DNA of 41,738 nucleotides from a virus, in the IMG/VR virus record IMGVR_UViG_3300025151_000092, positions 1-41,738 of that record. One strand, 5' to 3'. Positions 16,738 through 25,691 of the stretch are shown in pieces. The notes below the pieces were generated by a model that was not told the DNA's origin, made no database searches, and worked only from the letters and a program-made list of their open reading frames with translations. A program made the translations under genes and the position numbers. The number at the start of each line of letters is the position of its first letter. Within the stretch, counting starts at the first letter, position 1.

Positions 16738-17817
16738 TTAGACTACTCTAGTATATGTATTACTAGTTGTGTTGTAATAAGTAGCACCTGCCGCTAATCC
16801 TGCTCCAGATGCAGCAGCATTATCTACATATGCAGGCACAAGGGCTAATACAGCTTGTATATCAGAAAACTGAAGAACACTACTGCCATCTGTAATAAGC
16901 ATTTTGTTTGGTCCAGGTGCTGTGTTGTCTGTAGGTAGACCGTATACTGGAACATTGTTGTTACGATATATTAACGATTTAGCTCCAGCATTATCTACGC
17001 TAACTGATAGTGAGTGAGTGTTTGATGAGGTGCTTGCTTTGAGTACTACAGATGTGTTTGCATTAACATCTACACCTGTTGCTGAAATAGTCGTGTTAGC
17101 TATAGCTCCTCCTGCTGCCTTTGATGTTTGAGCAGCTATTGAAATGTAGGCATCTGATTCAATTGAATCCGCTATAATATTCATGTTTGCAATACCAGCT
17201 GTACCATATGCAGAAGGATTTCCGTACTGACTAGCTGTTATAAAAGTGTAAGCATCGGTTTCGTAAGAATTGGTAATGTCAGTACTGTATATAGCAGGTT
17301 GCCCTGGATTAAAAAGGTTTACCGTACCTTCTGAATCTATACCTGCAGTTTTTATTACGAACTGTCCTTTTGTAGGATTATTTTCAAACTTAGAAACATA
17401 TAATACTGCTCCTTCGTCATTAATAATTTTTTGAGTACCTAGGATTATGGGATAATCAGTTATTGTAAAGAAATCTCTAAGAGGGAAACCTTTTGGTAAC
17501 ATTCCTTCATCGTCCAACTTTTCAATAGCCATAAAACCTGCACCTCCTTTCTTATCGTCACCTGTACCGATGGCGATAGAAAAGTCAGTCTCAGTGTTTC
17601 CTACAATTGTGTCTTCTGTTAAAGGTCCTCCAAGTGCAATAGTCTTGGCTCCTTCTTGTCCTTTTTTAAAGTAAACCCCATTCTCCGCAGTATTTGCGAA
17701 ATAACACGAAAGTCTCCGATACCCTGCAGGGATGTTGCAATTTTGTTTAATTACTCTTTCCCGAGGTATGGAGACATCATATGTGGGCGTACTTGCTGTG
17801 TACTTAGATAAACTCAT
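16738..17817 (-). CDS. Virion protein with N-terminal C..P.GY module, 359 aa
   Basis: Residues 13-41 (YDVSIPRERVIKQNCNIPAG, then YRRLS) form a module that recurs three times in the 234-aa protein of the right arm (38252-38956). The middle of the protein is beta-rich, with GNTETDFSIAIGTGDDKKGG and FVIKTAGIDSEGTVNLF. The last third (ASTSSNTHSLSVSVDNAGAK, then VLALVPAYVDNAAASGAGL) resembles a fibre-tip or fibre-shaft end. It overlaps a 28-aa gene by four bases and stands first in the fibre block, just after the terminator of the 801-aa protein. I infer that it is an attachment fibre whose N-terminus shares a docking module with the right-arm protein. Confidence 0.5.
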   Translation of the reverse strand: MSLSKYTASTPTYDVSIPRERVIKQNCNIPAGYRRLSCYFANTAENGVYFKKGQEGAKTIALGGPLTEDTIVGNTETDFSIAIGTGDDKKGGAGFMAIEKLDDEGMLPKGFPLRDFFTITDYPIILGTQKIINDEGAVLYVSKFENNPTKGQFVIKTAGIDSEGTVNLFNPGQPAIYSTDITNSYETDAYTFITASQYGNPSAYGTAGIANMNIIADSIESDAYISIAAQTSKAAGGAIANTTISATGVDVNANTSVVLKASTSSNTHSLSVSVDNAGAKSLIYRNNNVPVYGLPTDNTAPGPNKMLITDGSSVLQFSDIQAVLALVPAYVDNAAASGAGLAAGATYYNTTSNTYTRVV

Positions 17818-17900
17818 TGCCCGTTATTTTGTTGTTTAATACTTTCTGCGAGTTCACGCAATCTTTCAAATAGTTTTGATAGTCCTGGATTACTAGCCAT
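17814..17900 (-). CDS. Tiny helical peptide, 28 aa
   Basis: An ATG at 17900 opens a short frame (MASNPGLSKLFERLRELAES, then IKQQNNGQ), whose stop overlaps the next ATG by four bases (ATGA). The peptide is a single amphipathic helix. It is the first gene after the terminator at 17915-17940. It may serve mainly to couple translation into the fibre gene that follows, or it may be a genuine small protein. The overlap is the only strong support. Confidence 0.4.
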   Translation of the reverse strand: MASNPGLSKLFERLRELAESIKQQNNGQ

Positions 17901-17914
17901 GATAATATATTTAT

Positions 17915-17940
17915 AAAAAAGGGGGAGGATACCCTCCCCC
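17915..17940 (-). terminator. Strong intrinsic terminator after the 801-aa virion gene
   Basis: On the minus strand an 8-bp stem GGGGGAGG/CCTCCCCC with loop GTAT is followed by six T residues. It lies 24 bases past the stop of the 801-aa gene and would end transcription of the head block before the fibre block. The same GGGGGAG stem appears after the major capsid gene. Confidence 0.85.
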
Positions 17941-17964
17941 TTCTTAGGTTAATGAATCAGTCGA

Positions 17965-20370
17965 TTAGACTCCTGCTACTGTGGGACATTCAGTCACTCC
18001 ACCTAGAGCTTCAATGAAGTCTTGGTATGCGCACTGAGCACCTTGAGGAATCAAGAATACGTATCTGATTTCTTCAGCCATTCTTCGGCTTGCGGTTCCA
18101 GCATAATTGTTTCTTCTCAACTTAACTGTGAACTTGTCATATTGTAAACAAGGCTCAAGCTTAGTTTCGAATCCACTCAAGTAACCTTCAGCGTAGCTCA
18201 TTCGTGGAGAAATTCCAGCGAAGTACTCAGCAGAAGCTTTCTCTTGCTTCACGTAGTTAATACCCCAGCTAGTTCCGTCAAAGTCTCTTTCGTGACGAGT
18301 TACACGGAATGGAGTAGTTACATATTGGTAACCCTCTTGGAGTACTGAAGGAGCTTCACCACCAGAAACTTGGATTTTAACTCCTTTAGGAGTGAAAGTT
18401 CCAATCTGCTCTGCAAGCATTGCTGGAGGACACAAGAATGCGTTCTTAGCAACGAATTTAATACCACACTCACAGTCATCTGGGAATTCTCCACCGATAC
18501 CTGTAATAGTAATTGTAATAGTACCTGAGTTTAACGCATTCAAAGTGTTCAAGTTGATAACGATTGTATCTCCTACAGCTAGACCTGAACTTGGGTTAGC
18601 AGTATCTAACTGTACTACAACATCTTCTACAGCACTACCAGCTACACTTGTTATTACTTTAAAGCTAAACGTTGAACCAGCAGGTTTAGATGTTACAGCA
18701 GCAGTTCCTTCGTTTACAGTCTCAACATCGTCTGCTGCGATAGTCACAGTAGTTGTATCAGCAACAGTGAATGAAGTGATTTCAGAAGCACCTACAGTTC
18801 TTTCAGCCCAAGCAGAGAACTCATAGTCATCTGGCATAGCTGGGAAAATTGGCTCTTCAACCTCACAACCATCACATACAGGCTCAGAAGTTAATACAGC
18901 GTTGTAACGTGCTCTACACTCTCCGATAGCAGCCGCATCAAGAGTTACACTCAAATCAGAGTAAATAGCTTGTAATTCAGCTAATTTTGCAGCAGCAGCA
19001 GCAGTTCTTGCAGTTGCTGAAGCGAAAGGACCACAATCCAAGTCTACATCAAGTTGAATTGTTTTTTGGTAAAGATTACAAGTTTCACCTGCAACCCAAG
19101 CAGTTGTAGCTGCATAGTCAACATCGCCAACACAGATGGCATCAGCTGGTGAAACAGCAGAAGCTTCGTACTCAGCAGGAGTCAAGGCTAATGTTAAATC
19201 GTTATCTAATGATGCGATTAATTCTTCAACAGTGATTTCAACATCTAGATTCAAGATAATGATTTCTGTTCCTACAGGACCAGTTCCTCTTGTATTTGTA
19301 TCTAATAGTGAAGAGTTAGCAGCAGTAACAGCAGTATCAGTCTCAAGTTGAGCAAGAACGTTAGTTGTATTTGCACCTTCAGGTAATACTACTTGGTAAA
19401 GGAATCCATCCCCACTTGCAGGAAACTGAGTGAAACCTGCAGGGCATGTATCACAATCTTCAAGAATTCGAACCTCTCTTTCGTCTCCAGAAGCATCAAT
19501 AAGTATACTAGCAGGTGCTTGGAAAGCTGTAGGAAGACCTCCTCCTGATAATAATTGATAAACAGAAGTAATTCCTTCTCTAGAAATTCTTTCTACAGTT
19601 TCATCGTATTGAGAAGCAACAGCTGCGAGTGCCTCGCCAGTTCCCTCATCTTCTATTGTTAGGTTATACTTAACAGTAGTAGATGAAGCTACTAATTCAG
19701 GAGTACAAGAGTAAGTACCGATAACGTCTACTAAGTCACCTACTTTGATAGATGCACCTGTTCCAGCATCAGAACCAGCACGAAGTTCGTAATTTCTGAT
19801 GTTGTCAACTAGGTCTCTTACAATAGAAGTACAAGAAGTAGTAGCACATGGATTCAAGCAGTTATCGCAAGCATCAGGTGCACCTGAGAATACGCTGAAT
19901 TCCATATTAGCAACTCCATCTCGGAAACCGAGGTAAGAAAGTTGCTCACCGAATAATTTCAATGAAACTGTAGTAGCCTCATTTTCTTTTAGTTTGATAC
20001 CAGTACCAGCTGTTCCGTTGTAACCTAGAGTTACAGAAGAATATACAGGAGCTTTAGCTGTATCAACAGTGACATCAAGAATATCATCTCTTGTGAAAGA
20101 GATTGTTGAGAAGTTCTTGTTAGTCATTCCACCAGCATCCTGTGTGCGACCTGTACCAACTTGAATTTGGAACAATTCTTTTGCTCCGTAACCGTCAAGG
20201 CTTGCTACTGAAGTTGGCCCGTTTGCAGTTTTAGAGGCCATTCTAAATAAACCAACCTGCCCATTAGCAAGTCTTAGTGACCCTGTTCCTGCAGGGACCA
20301 CTGATTGGCCTCCCAATTCTGAGAGAACCATTAAGCGTGAATACGCTGAATTGTGAGAACGTGAATTCAT
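17965..20370 (-). CDS. Large abundant-type virion protein (tail tube/sheath or surface protein), 801 aa
   Basis: The protein is long, Ala/Thr/Val-rich and acidic, with several Cys pairs (CDNCLNPC, CDTCPAG, CDGCEVEE, CECGIKF). The N-terminus (NSRSHNSAYSRLMVLSELGG) is basic. Residues 110-170 and 690-790 look like the two halves of one conserved fold, while the middle (about 270-650) is variable, repeat-like and beta-rich, as in proteins with surface-exposed insertions. A strong terminator follows immediately, as expected for a highly expressed structural gene. It comes after two connector-type genes. I cannot place it in a family; a tail tube, sheath or decoration protein are the options. Confidence 0.5.
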   Translation of the reverse strand: MNSRSHNSAYSRLMVLSELGGQSVVPAGTGSLRLANGQVGLFRMASKTANGPTSVASLDGYGAKELFQIQVGTGRTQDAGGMTNKNFSTISFTRDDILDVTVDTAKAPVYSSVTLGYNGTAGTGIKLKENEATTVSLKLFGEQLSYLGFRDGVANMEFSVFSGAPDACDNCLNPCATTSCTSIVRDLVDNIRNYELRAGSDAGTGASIKVGDLVDVIGTYSCTPELVASSTTVKYNLTIEDEGTGEALAAVASQYDETVERISREGITSVYQLLSGGGLPTAFQAPASILIDASGDEREVRILEDCDTCPAGFTQFPASGDGFLYQVVLPEGANTTNVLAQLETDTAVTAANSSLLDTNTRGTGPVGTEIIILNLDVEITVEELIASLDNDLTLALTPAEYEASAVSPADAICVGDVDYAATTAWVAGETCNLYQKTIQLDVDLDCGPFASATARTAAAAAKLAELQAIYSDLSVTLDAAAIGECRARYNAVLTSEPVCDGCEVEEPIFPAMPDDYEFSAWAERTVGASEITSFTVADTTTVTIAADDVETVNEGTAAVTSKPAGSTFSFKVITSVAGSAVEDVVVQLDTANPSSGLAVGDTIVINLNTLNALNSGTITITITGIGGEFPDDCECGIKFVAKNAFLCPPAMLAEQIGTFTPKGVKIQVSGGEAPSVLQEGYQYVTTPFRVTRHERDFDGTSWGINYVKQEKASAEYFAGISPRMSYAEGYLSGFETKLEPCLQYDKFTVKLRRNNYAGTASRRMAEEIRYVFLIPQGAQCAYQDFIEALGGVTECPTVAGV

Positions 20371-20392
20371 AATTTCGAGTTTTAGTTAAAAT

Positions 20393-21061
20393 TTAAATAT
20401 TGTTAATAATCCTATCCCTTTGAATGCCTATTCTATTGGCATCCCCATAGTTCCTAAAGAATGACTCTGCGCACATCGAAATTACTTTATTAACAAAAGC
20501 ATCGTCACCTTCGGGGTCTATATCTGTAGAAGCATTTCCATTTATGTCTATGTATCCCGAAATATCAATTGTTCGTGGATGACGATAGTACGATAAATGT
20601 ACTCGCTCTATTTCAAAGTTATCTGTAATGATGTTCAAGGCATCTGCTCCAACATAGAAAGGAGCTTCTCTCCATTTAAGAGAGGGGCCGTTATTCGGGT
20701 CGAATATGTAGCTTTCAGAATCAAAGTCTTTTATTTCAAAGAGACTCAATCGAATCCCTTCGCAATCGGCTGACTTTGCATAAGCATAAGCACTGGAAAG
20801 GTCTAGGTAATCATTTGGCAGTGCTACTATCGCCTTGTCATCTATCTGTGATGTTTGAGGTAGGTTGTTGTTCTGAACTAGAAATAGATTAATCTCTCTA
20901 ATCTCGTCATCATTCTTGTTGTCAAGAATGTACTCTACCCGTCTTATCTGTTCTTCATTATAGAGAAGAACGAACCTGTCTTTAGAAGCAGTTACATTAT
21001 TAGAACTTAAGTTCTTATTTACCTTAGTTAAAAATCTTAAGTATGCTTCTTGTATATCCAT
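20393..21061 (-). CDS. crAss-like head-tail connector candidate, 222 aa
   Basis: The N-terminus (MDIQEAYLRFLTKVNKNLSS, then FVLLYNEEQIRRVEYIL) and the middle (VALPNDYLDLSSAYAYAKS, FEIERVHLSYYRHPRTIDIS, GYIDINGNASTDIDPEGDD) match my memory of a protein conserved in crAss-like phages, downstream of the capsid gene, and thought to be a head-tail adaptor. The Y-Y-R-x-P-R-x-I-D-I-x-G-Y-I pattern is the most specific part. It overlaps the stop of the 303-aa gene by one base. I infer a connector role in the virion neck; the exact ring position is not known. Confidence 0.6.
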   Translation of the reverse strand: MDIQEAYLRFLTKVNKNLSSNNVTASKDRFVLLYNEEQIRRVEYILDNKNDDEIREINLFLVQNNNLPQTSQIDDKAIVALPNDYLDLSSAYAYAKSADCEGIRLSLFEIKDFDSESYIFDPNNGPSLKWREAPFYVGADALNIITDNFEIERVHLSYYRHPRTIDISGYIDINGNASTDIDPEGDDAFVNKVISMCAESFFRNYGDANRIGIQRDRIINNI

Positions 21062-21972
21062 CAGTCAAGTTGAAGTTTCTCTAGGAGTTCTTCGTTTCCA
21101 ACCTTAGTTAGGGTAACATAAGCTTGATTAACAGTTCTTCCTAGCTTTTCACCGTCTATGTAATAGGTTCCGTCTTCTTTAATAATTTTTCTTCTTTTTA
21201 CGAAATCGTTAATTCTATTCTTAATCAAGATTTCTTCGTAATCAGTTTCTTTGATTGTCTCTAGGATATATTCTAAGTTTCTAGAGTCTGCAATCCATTT
21301 TTCTAAGAGTGAAAGCATTACACCTTTTGTTGCACTCTGACCTCTTCGTAAAGCTCCTACATATTGTAAGTATTGCTTTAGCTTGTCAGAATCTTTCTTG
21401 TGTAAGTTTCCAAACCAAGTCATAACTTCTAATTTCTTTTCTGAGTTAGAAGTTTGGTCTTCTGCTGATTTTGTAGTATCTACAATAGCGTACAAAGAAC
21501 CATTATATCTTGGATTACTTTGGTCACAGTGTGGAGTTAATTGACCTCCTCTGTAAGCCATGTAAAGCTTAAAGTATTGGTCCATATCGTTTGTATCAAT
21601 AATTATATTATGAGACAAATCGATACCACAACTATCAGAAGCTATAAAATCATTTTCAGTCGCTGTAGGATTGGTCTTGAAATAATTTTCTTTCTTTCTT
21701 TCAAACCACTTAATAAGGTCCTTTCTTTCTTTTATAACTTTTGAAGCTTCAGAGCTAGATTTTCCTGCAAACTCAACTGAGTTCTCATCGAATCCAGTGT
21801 CATATCTTCCTGTTTCAGGGCTACCGATGTACAAGCATCTTGCTGGTTCAGCGGTGTATGACACCATTTTATATCTATTGATATCTCTTAATCCTCCTGG
21901 AGTTGAATCGTCTAATTTTTCTACAATACGATAAACTCTACCTTTGACTATTTCAAAGCATTCTGAATACAT
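21061..21972 (-). CDS. Hypothetical head/neck-region protein, 303 aa
   Basis: The protein has an N-terminal beta region (ECFEIVKGRVYRIVEKLDDS, then ARCLYIGSPETGRYDTGF) and a long helical C-terminal half (residues 170-303, with VMTWFGNLHKKDSDKLKQYL and LEKWIADSRNLEYILETI). It is well charged and has no membrane segment. It overlaps the 222-aa connector gene by one base, suggesting equal production. Position between capsid and connector genes suggests a head-completion or assembly role. I recognise no family motif. Confidence 0.4.
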   Translation of the reverse strand: MYSECFEIVKGRVYRIVEKLDDSTPGGLRDINRYKMVSYTAEPARCLYIGSPETGRYDTGFDENSVEFAGKSSSEASKVIKERKDLIKWFERKKENYFKTNPTATENDFIASDSCGIDLSHNIIIDTNDMDQYFKLYMAYRGGQLTPHCDQSNPRYNGSLYAIVDTTKSAEDQTSNSEKKLEVMTWFGNLHKKDSDKLKQYLQYVGALRRGQSATKGVMLSLLEKWIADSRNLEYILETIKETDYEEILIKNRINDFVKRRKIIKEDGTYYIDGEKLGRTVNQAYVTLTKVGNEELLEKLQLD

Positions 21973-22008
21973 AATTGGTTGTTTTAAGTGGTTTTTAAAT
22001 GGTCTTTA

Positions 22009-22344
22009 TTAAGAGAAAGGTGACCGACCTCCCTGGACTCCGAAAGTAGAACCTCCGTCTTTGTATTTAGGAGAAGACTTCTTCTTTCTCTTTTTCTTTA
22101 CTTTGCCTCCTTTCTTCATCATTTGAGGCTGTTGGCGTTGTTGCTGTTGTTGCTGTCCTTGCTGCTGTTGCATCAGTCTTGCCATAATTTTCTCAGCGGC
22201 TTCCATAGCCTCTGCTTCTGACATTCCTTCTTCATTCATCAACTTCTGAACAATTCTAGCTTTAAGCTCCTCTGGGCTAACTTGCTGTCTTCCACGACCA
22301 GCTGCCATTGGCCTGGCACCTCCTTGGTATCTTCGATTATACAT
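22009..22344 (-). CDS. Basic, Gln-rich small head protein with C-terminal SPF motif, 111 aa
   Basis: A short helical domain (residues 22-60, PEELKARIVQKLMNEEGMSE, then AEAMEAAEKIMARLM) is followed by a Gln run (QQQQGQQQQQQRQQPQ), a Lys-rich stretch (KKGGKVKKKRKKKSS) and an end GGRSPFS. The C-terminal S-P-F is shared with the next gene upstream and with right-arm proteins. Position directly after the 139-aa gene and the capsid gene suggests a protein that is packaged in or bound to the head and probably contacts DNA through its basic region. No known family is recognised. Confidence 0.5.
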   Translation of the reverse strand: MYNRRYQGGARPMAAGRGRQQVSPEELKARIVQKLMNEEGMSEAEAMEAAEKIMARLMQQQQGQQQQQQRQQPQMMKKGGKVKKKRKKKSSPKYKDGGSTFGVQGGRSPFS

Positions 22345-22347
22345 ATA

Positions 22348-22767
22348 TTATCTTCTTTTACTCATTTTGCTTCCCCGTCTTTTGCTGCCTCTCTGTACGC
22401 CATGTCCATGTTGGTCCATAGGGTTAGCGAAAGGAGATGTTCCTCCATCTTCAAATCCAATGAAGTCCAAAAACTCATTACCTTTCTTTTTAATTCGGTC
22501 AATCAAAGATGGTGGGGTACTTCTTCTACCCCCTGAACTTTTCTTATTTCCTTTTTTTATAGTGGAGCCTCCAGTTGCAATATTTTGCTCGCTTTTATCG
22601 CCTCCAACAGCAATACCACTAACACTACCTCCTGTGGCACTACCTCCTGTAGCAGACACATCCCCTACGCTGGAGTTAGAACCAGAACTAGAGTTAGAAC
22701 CAGATGCATTTTGGTACTTTCTCTTGCTTACTTTTCTCTTGCTTGTTTTTCTTTTATGTACGGCCAT
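22348..22767 (-). CDS. Basic, Ser/Gly-rich head protein with SPFANP motif, 139 aa
   Basis: The N-terminus is very basic (HKRKTSKRKVSKRKYQNASG). Residues 21-70 are Ser/Gly-rich and low in complexity. A short amphipathic helix (SLIDRIKKKGNEFLDFIGF) follows, then EDGGTSPFANPMDQHGHG (residues 106-123) and a basic tail. The SPF-x-NP motif followed by His-Gly is close to the start of the 152-aa right-arm protein (SPFTNPKGDGIHGIGG). It is the first gene after the major capsid gene and its hairpin. I infer a minor head protein or internal protein that binds packaged DNA. Confidence 0.5.
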   Translation of the reverse strand: MAVHKRKTSKRKVSKRKYQNASGSNSSSGSNSSVGDVSATGGSATGGSVSGIAVGGDKSEQNIATGGSTIKKGNKKSSGGRRSTPPSLIDRIKKKGNEFLDFIGFEDGGTSPFANPMDQHGHGVQRGSKRRGSKMSKRR

Positions 22768-22787
22768 GATTATTTTAGTTTAAGATA

Positions 22788-22807
22788 GGGGGAGTTTGAC
22801 CTCCCCC
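22788..22807 (-). terminator. GGGGGAG stem-loop after the major capsid gene (weak terminator or stabiliser)
   Basis: A 7-bp stem GGGGGAG/CTCCCCC with loop GTCAAA (minus strand) lies between the major capsid gene and the 139-aa gene. The sequence after it, TATCTTAAACTAAAAT, is not a clean T tract. It may therefore allow partial read-through, or protect the 3' end of the capsid mRNA. The stem matches that of the terminator at 17915-17940. Confidence 0.6.
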
Positions 22808-22826
22808 TCAGTTAAAAAAGGTTATA

Positions 22827-24497
22827 TTAAAACTCGTTAGTTTCGAGTTTCTCAATCATTACGACTCGAGACTTGTCTGGAATCCATGCTGACATTGAAG
22901 ACATGCAAGTGAACTCTCTTCCAGGCTGTGGTCGTGAGTAAGTAAATCCTTGCTCAAATACTGGTCCGTTAGTAGAACCGTAAGAGAAATCAGGCACATT
23001 CTTAGGCTTAACAATGTAAAGGTTACTTGTACCTTTAGATTTGTTATCAATCTCAACTCCTTTAGGGAATACGCTACGGTCAAGTACGTTAGAGTAAACT
23101 GGGTCAGAGATATCATACATTACTAGTGTGTAAGCTCTCTTAGAAAGACCTGCAGAGTATCCTCGGCTGATGTAGTCTCCGAAGCTATCGTAGTCAAGAG
23201 ATGGGTCGTGCTCAACTCTTACGTGACCAATTCCGTTTAGGAATGCCTCACCAATAGCATAAGAAGCGTAAGTTAAGTTGTATCTATCGCTACCAGAAAG
23301 AATCTTCACTGGAAGAGCCTCTTGGTCGATATGTACTGGAGTAGTGTTCTTGAACTCTTCTTTGAATAGCTCACGAACTAAGTTGTGTGCGTGGAATCCA
23401 GCCTTGAAAACTAATTTTCTGTCGTGGATTTGGATAGATGTACCGTGATAGATAATCTCAGCAGCACGTTGAATCAACTGACGTAATTCGCTTACGTTTT
23501 TGTAGATGAATCTGTGACCTCTACGTAACTGGTGGTAAAGTCCTTCGTTGATTAACTTCGAACCGTTGATACCAGTGATAGTCGCACCTCGGTCAAACAT
23601 CATACCCATTGCAGTAAGCTTCATCAACTCAGCCATTGCAAGAGCTTCCATGATAGGCTGAACTCGAACTGTGTTTTTAACAAGACGACCTGAGTTAGGG
23701 TTAATTTGTCCTACGAAGAAGTAATCTCCTCCAAGACGGTCTTGCATTTTCTGCAATCTATCAGTTAAGTGAGAAGCTTCTTTACCGTTTACAGTAAGAA
23801 CGTCTGCGTAAGCAGAGTATCCAACTTGTACCGCACGATAGTCACCCAAAGTATACTGTAATTTTACAGAGTTCTTAGCAAGTCCCATCATGTTAGGAGC
23901 AGAGTATTGAGTATCGAACTCACCAGCAACGTGGTCAATTTTTACATACTCAGTACCTGGCTTCAATTTAGAAGAAGGGAAATACTTGCTTCTGTCTCTT
24001 GTTACAAGCTGTACAGTGTGAACATAACCATCACCTTCGTCTACAACTTCTGAATCTTCGATAACAATTACTTGCTCACCATCTACTGGGTCGTAAGTAA
24101 GAATGTCACCAGGGGAGAAGGGGTGAGATAGTTTGATGTCGAAGAATGAACCGTCAACACCTAAGAAATCTCCTTCTTCTACGTTTTGAACAACGCAAGG
24201 TTTTTCAATATCCATTGCGATTTCGTAGTCGAAGCTTCCTCGAATACCATTAACAAGAATCTTATCAGAGTTCTTTAATGCATCCTTAATGAAAGGAACG
24301 TTTACGATACGAGCATTTTCAAAAAGCTCAAGCATCCCTAGAGATGTTCTATCATCTACATAGTCAGCGGCTTTAAGAGCAACTGAGTCAATGTACCCAA
24401 ATTGAGACTGGATGTCACTTTTATTGGTGACCCCAATCACAGTGGAGTCATTAAAGTTGGCTCCAATAAATTGTCCGTTAAAATTTTCTTTTCCCAT
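22827..24497 (-). CDS. Major capsid protein, 556 aa
   Basis: This protein is the best candidate for the HK97-fold capsid subunit. It lies after portal and scaffold-type genes, has about the size of crAss-like capsid proteins (roughly 490-560 residues), and is Ala/Gly-balanced with no low-complexity regions. Features include an N-terminal arm (NFNGQFIGANFNDSTVIGVT), a long central helix region (PIMEALAMAELMKLTAMGMM, residues about 280-300) and a C-terminal beta domain ending in AWIPDKSRVVMIEKLETNEF. A GGGGGAG hairpin follows it. Identification rests on order and composition; no catalytic signature exists for this fold. Confidence 0.7.
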   Translation of the reverse strand: MGKENFNGQFIGANFNDSTVIGVTNKSDIQSQFGYIDSVALKAADYVDDRTSLGMLELFENARIVNVPFIKDALKNSDKILVNGIRGSFDYEIAMDIEKPCVVQNVEEGDFLGVDGSFFDIKLSHPFSPGDILTYDPVDGEQVIVIEDSEVVDEGDGYVHTVQLVTRDRSKYFPSSKLKPGTEYVKIDHVAGEFDTQYSAPNMMGLAKNSVKLQYTLGDYRAVQVGYSAYADVLTVNGKEASHLTDRLQKMQDRLGGDYFFVGQINPNSGRLVKNTVRVQPIMEALAMAELMKLTAMGMMFDRGATITGINGSKLINEGLYHQLRRGHRFIYKNVSELRQLIQRAAEIIYHGTSIQIHDRKLVFKAGFHAHNLVRELFKEEFKNTTPVHIDQEALPVKILSGSDRYNLTYASYAIGEAFLNGIGHVRVEHDPSLDYDSFGDYISRGYSAGLSKRAYTLVMYDISDPVYSNVLDRSVFPKGVEIDNKSKGTSNLYIVKPKNVPDFSYGSTNGPVFEQGFTYSRPQPGREFTCMSSMSAWIPDKSRVVMIEKLETNEF

Positions 24498-24530
24498 TTT
24501 TCTCGATTTGTGTGTTTACTTTTAAAATTT

Positions 24531-25673
24531 TTATTTATTAGTGAAAGGATTTTTAGTTTGCCTATCCTTCGAAGGTTTGAAGGAAAAGTCTTTCTTTTCA
24601 GAAGTGTTTCCTTTTTTCTTTAATTCAAAAAATAATTTTTTACGCTCCTCCTGCTGCTTCTGTTGAGACACGTTTTCTATAAATGACTGAGGGTCAGTTA
24701 GAAATTGATACAACAAAACAGACCTTTGAGGGTCGTTTCTAAATGCAACATAAGCTTTGTCTATATCAGTAAACCCTGTATCTTTATTTACTTCTGTTAG
24801 ACTTTTAACTATTTGTCTAGCTTGCGTGTCTGCTATCTTTTGCTCCTTAAGAACTGTTCTAACGTTCTTTTTGTAGCTGCTTATAGCATCTTGACGCTGT
24901 TTTTGAGCTTGCTGTTGCCTTAGAAGCATTTGCTGGTGCTTACCTCTTAAATGCTCTTGGACTTTACCTATAGAAGTCTCAGCCTCTTCTAGTAAGTCAT
25001 TATTATCAAGTTTACTAATAAACTTTTGAATCTTATTATCATCCCAACCTACAAAGTTTTTATAGTAAGTATAAATTGCACTTACTTTTCCTTCTTGGGT
25101 TTCTATGTTTAAATTCTCTGCCCTGTTTAATTTGGAACGAGATTTATAGTAACTATCTAAGTCACCTCCCATCTTTTTATACTCTAGGTATTCTTGTTCC
25201 GCAGGGTCTAACGTAGAAAATATAGCACCTTTTAGGTTCTCTTTTTTCCACTTATCTTGCTGAGAAGATAATTGCTTAAATGTTTCAGCATCTATGTCTA
25301 AATCTTCTCTACCTTCAAAGTCTTCCCAAAACCCATCTTTTATTAATTTTTCAGCTGTTGCTTGATAATCAAAAAAAGCATCATTTGTTTCGAGTGCTGC
25401 TTCTACTGTTTGTTGAGATTTTTCACTACCTTCATCAAACTCAACTGGTTTGTCTAAGATATCTTCAATCTCTATTTCTTTTCTTTCTTCTACATCAGCT
25501 TCTTCTTTTGCTGGTGTTTCTTCCTGTTTGCTTTCCTCTGAAGTGTCTTGAGGTTCTTTTACAGGCTCGTCCTCCATTTCTGTTGTCGGTGTATCTTCTT
25601 CGTTATCTTCTAATTGAATAGTGAAAGGATTACCAATAGTAAATGGATTCTGTTGTGGTTTATCTTCTGCCAT
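24531..25673 (-). CDS. Probable scaffolding protein, 380 aa
   Basis: The first 75 residues are strongly acidic and Pro-rich (EDNEEDTPTTEMEDEPVKEP) and carry NPFT twice (QQNPFTIGNPFTI). The rest is almost entirely helical and charged, with a long coiled coil at residues 240-280 (LRQQQAQKQRQDAISSYKKN). The extreme C-terminus ends KNPFTNK. Acidic, helical proteins between portal and capsid genes are usually scaffolds. I start the gene at ATG 25673. A longer reading from a TTG at 25694 would begin inside the -7 box of the promoter at 25692-25723. The NPF motifs at both ends link it with the SPF motif of other proteins here. Confidence 0.6.
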   Translation of the reverse strand: MAEDKPQQNPFTIGNPFTIQLEDNEEDTPTTEMEDEPVKEPQDTSEESKQEETPAKEEADVEERKEIEIEDILDKPVEFDEGSEKSQQTVEAALETNDAFFDYQATAEKLIKDGFWEDFEGREDLDIDAETFKQLSSQQDKWKKENLKGAIFSTLDPAEQEYLEYKKMGGDLDSYYKSRSKLNRAENLNIETQEGKVSAIYTYYKNFVGWDDNKIQKFISKLDNNDLLEEAETSIGKVQEHLRGKHQQMLLRQQQAQKQRQDAISSYKKNVRTVLKEQKIADTQARQIVKSLTEVNKDTGFTDIDKAYVAFRNDPQRSVLLYQFLTDPQSFIENVSQQKQQEERKKLFFELKKKGNTSEKKDFSFKPSKDRQTKNPFTNK

Positions 25674-25691
25674 GTTGGTTGTTTTACGGTA

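Noticed and set aside
18392-18826. A plus-strand frame of 144 codons
   Set aside because: It is antisense to the variable middle of the 801-aa protein and reflects its Thr/Val/Ala-rich codons.
22367-22783. A plus-strand frame of 138 codons with hydrophobic runs
   Set aside because: It lies opposite the 139-aa and capsid-end region on the minus strand; its hydrophobicity arises from the complement of Lys/Ser codons.
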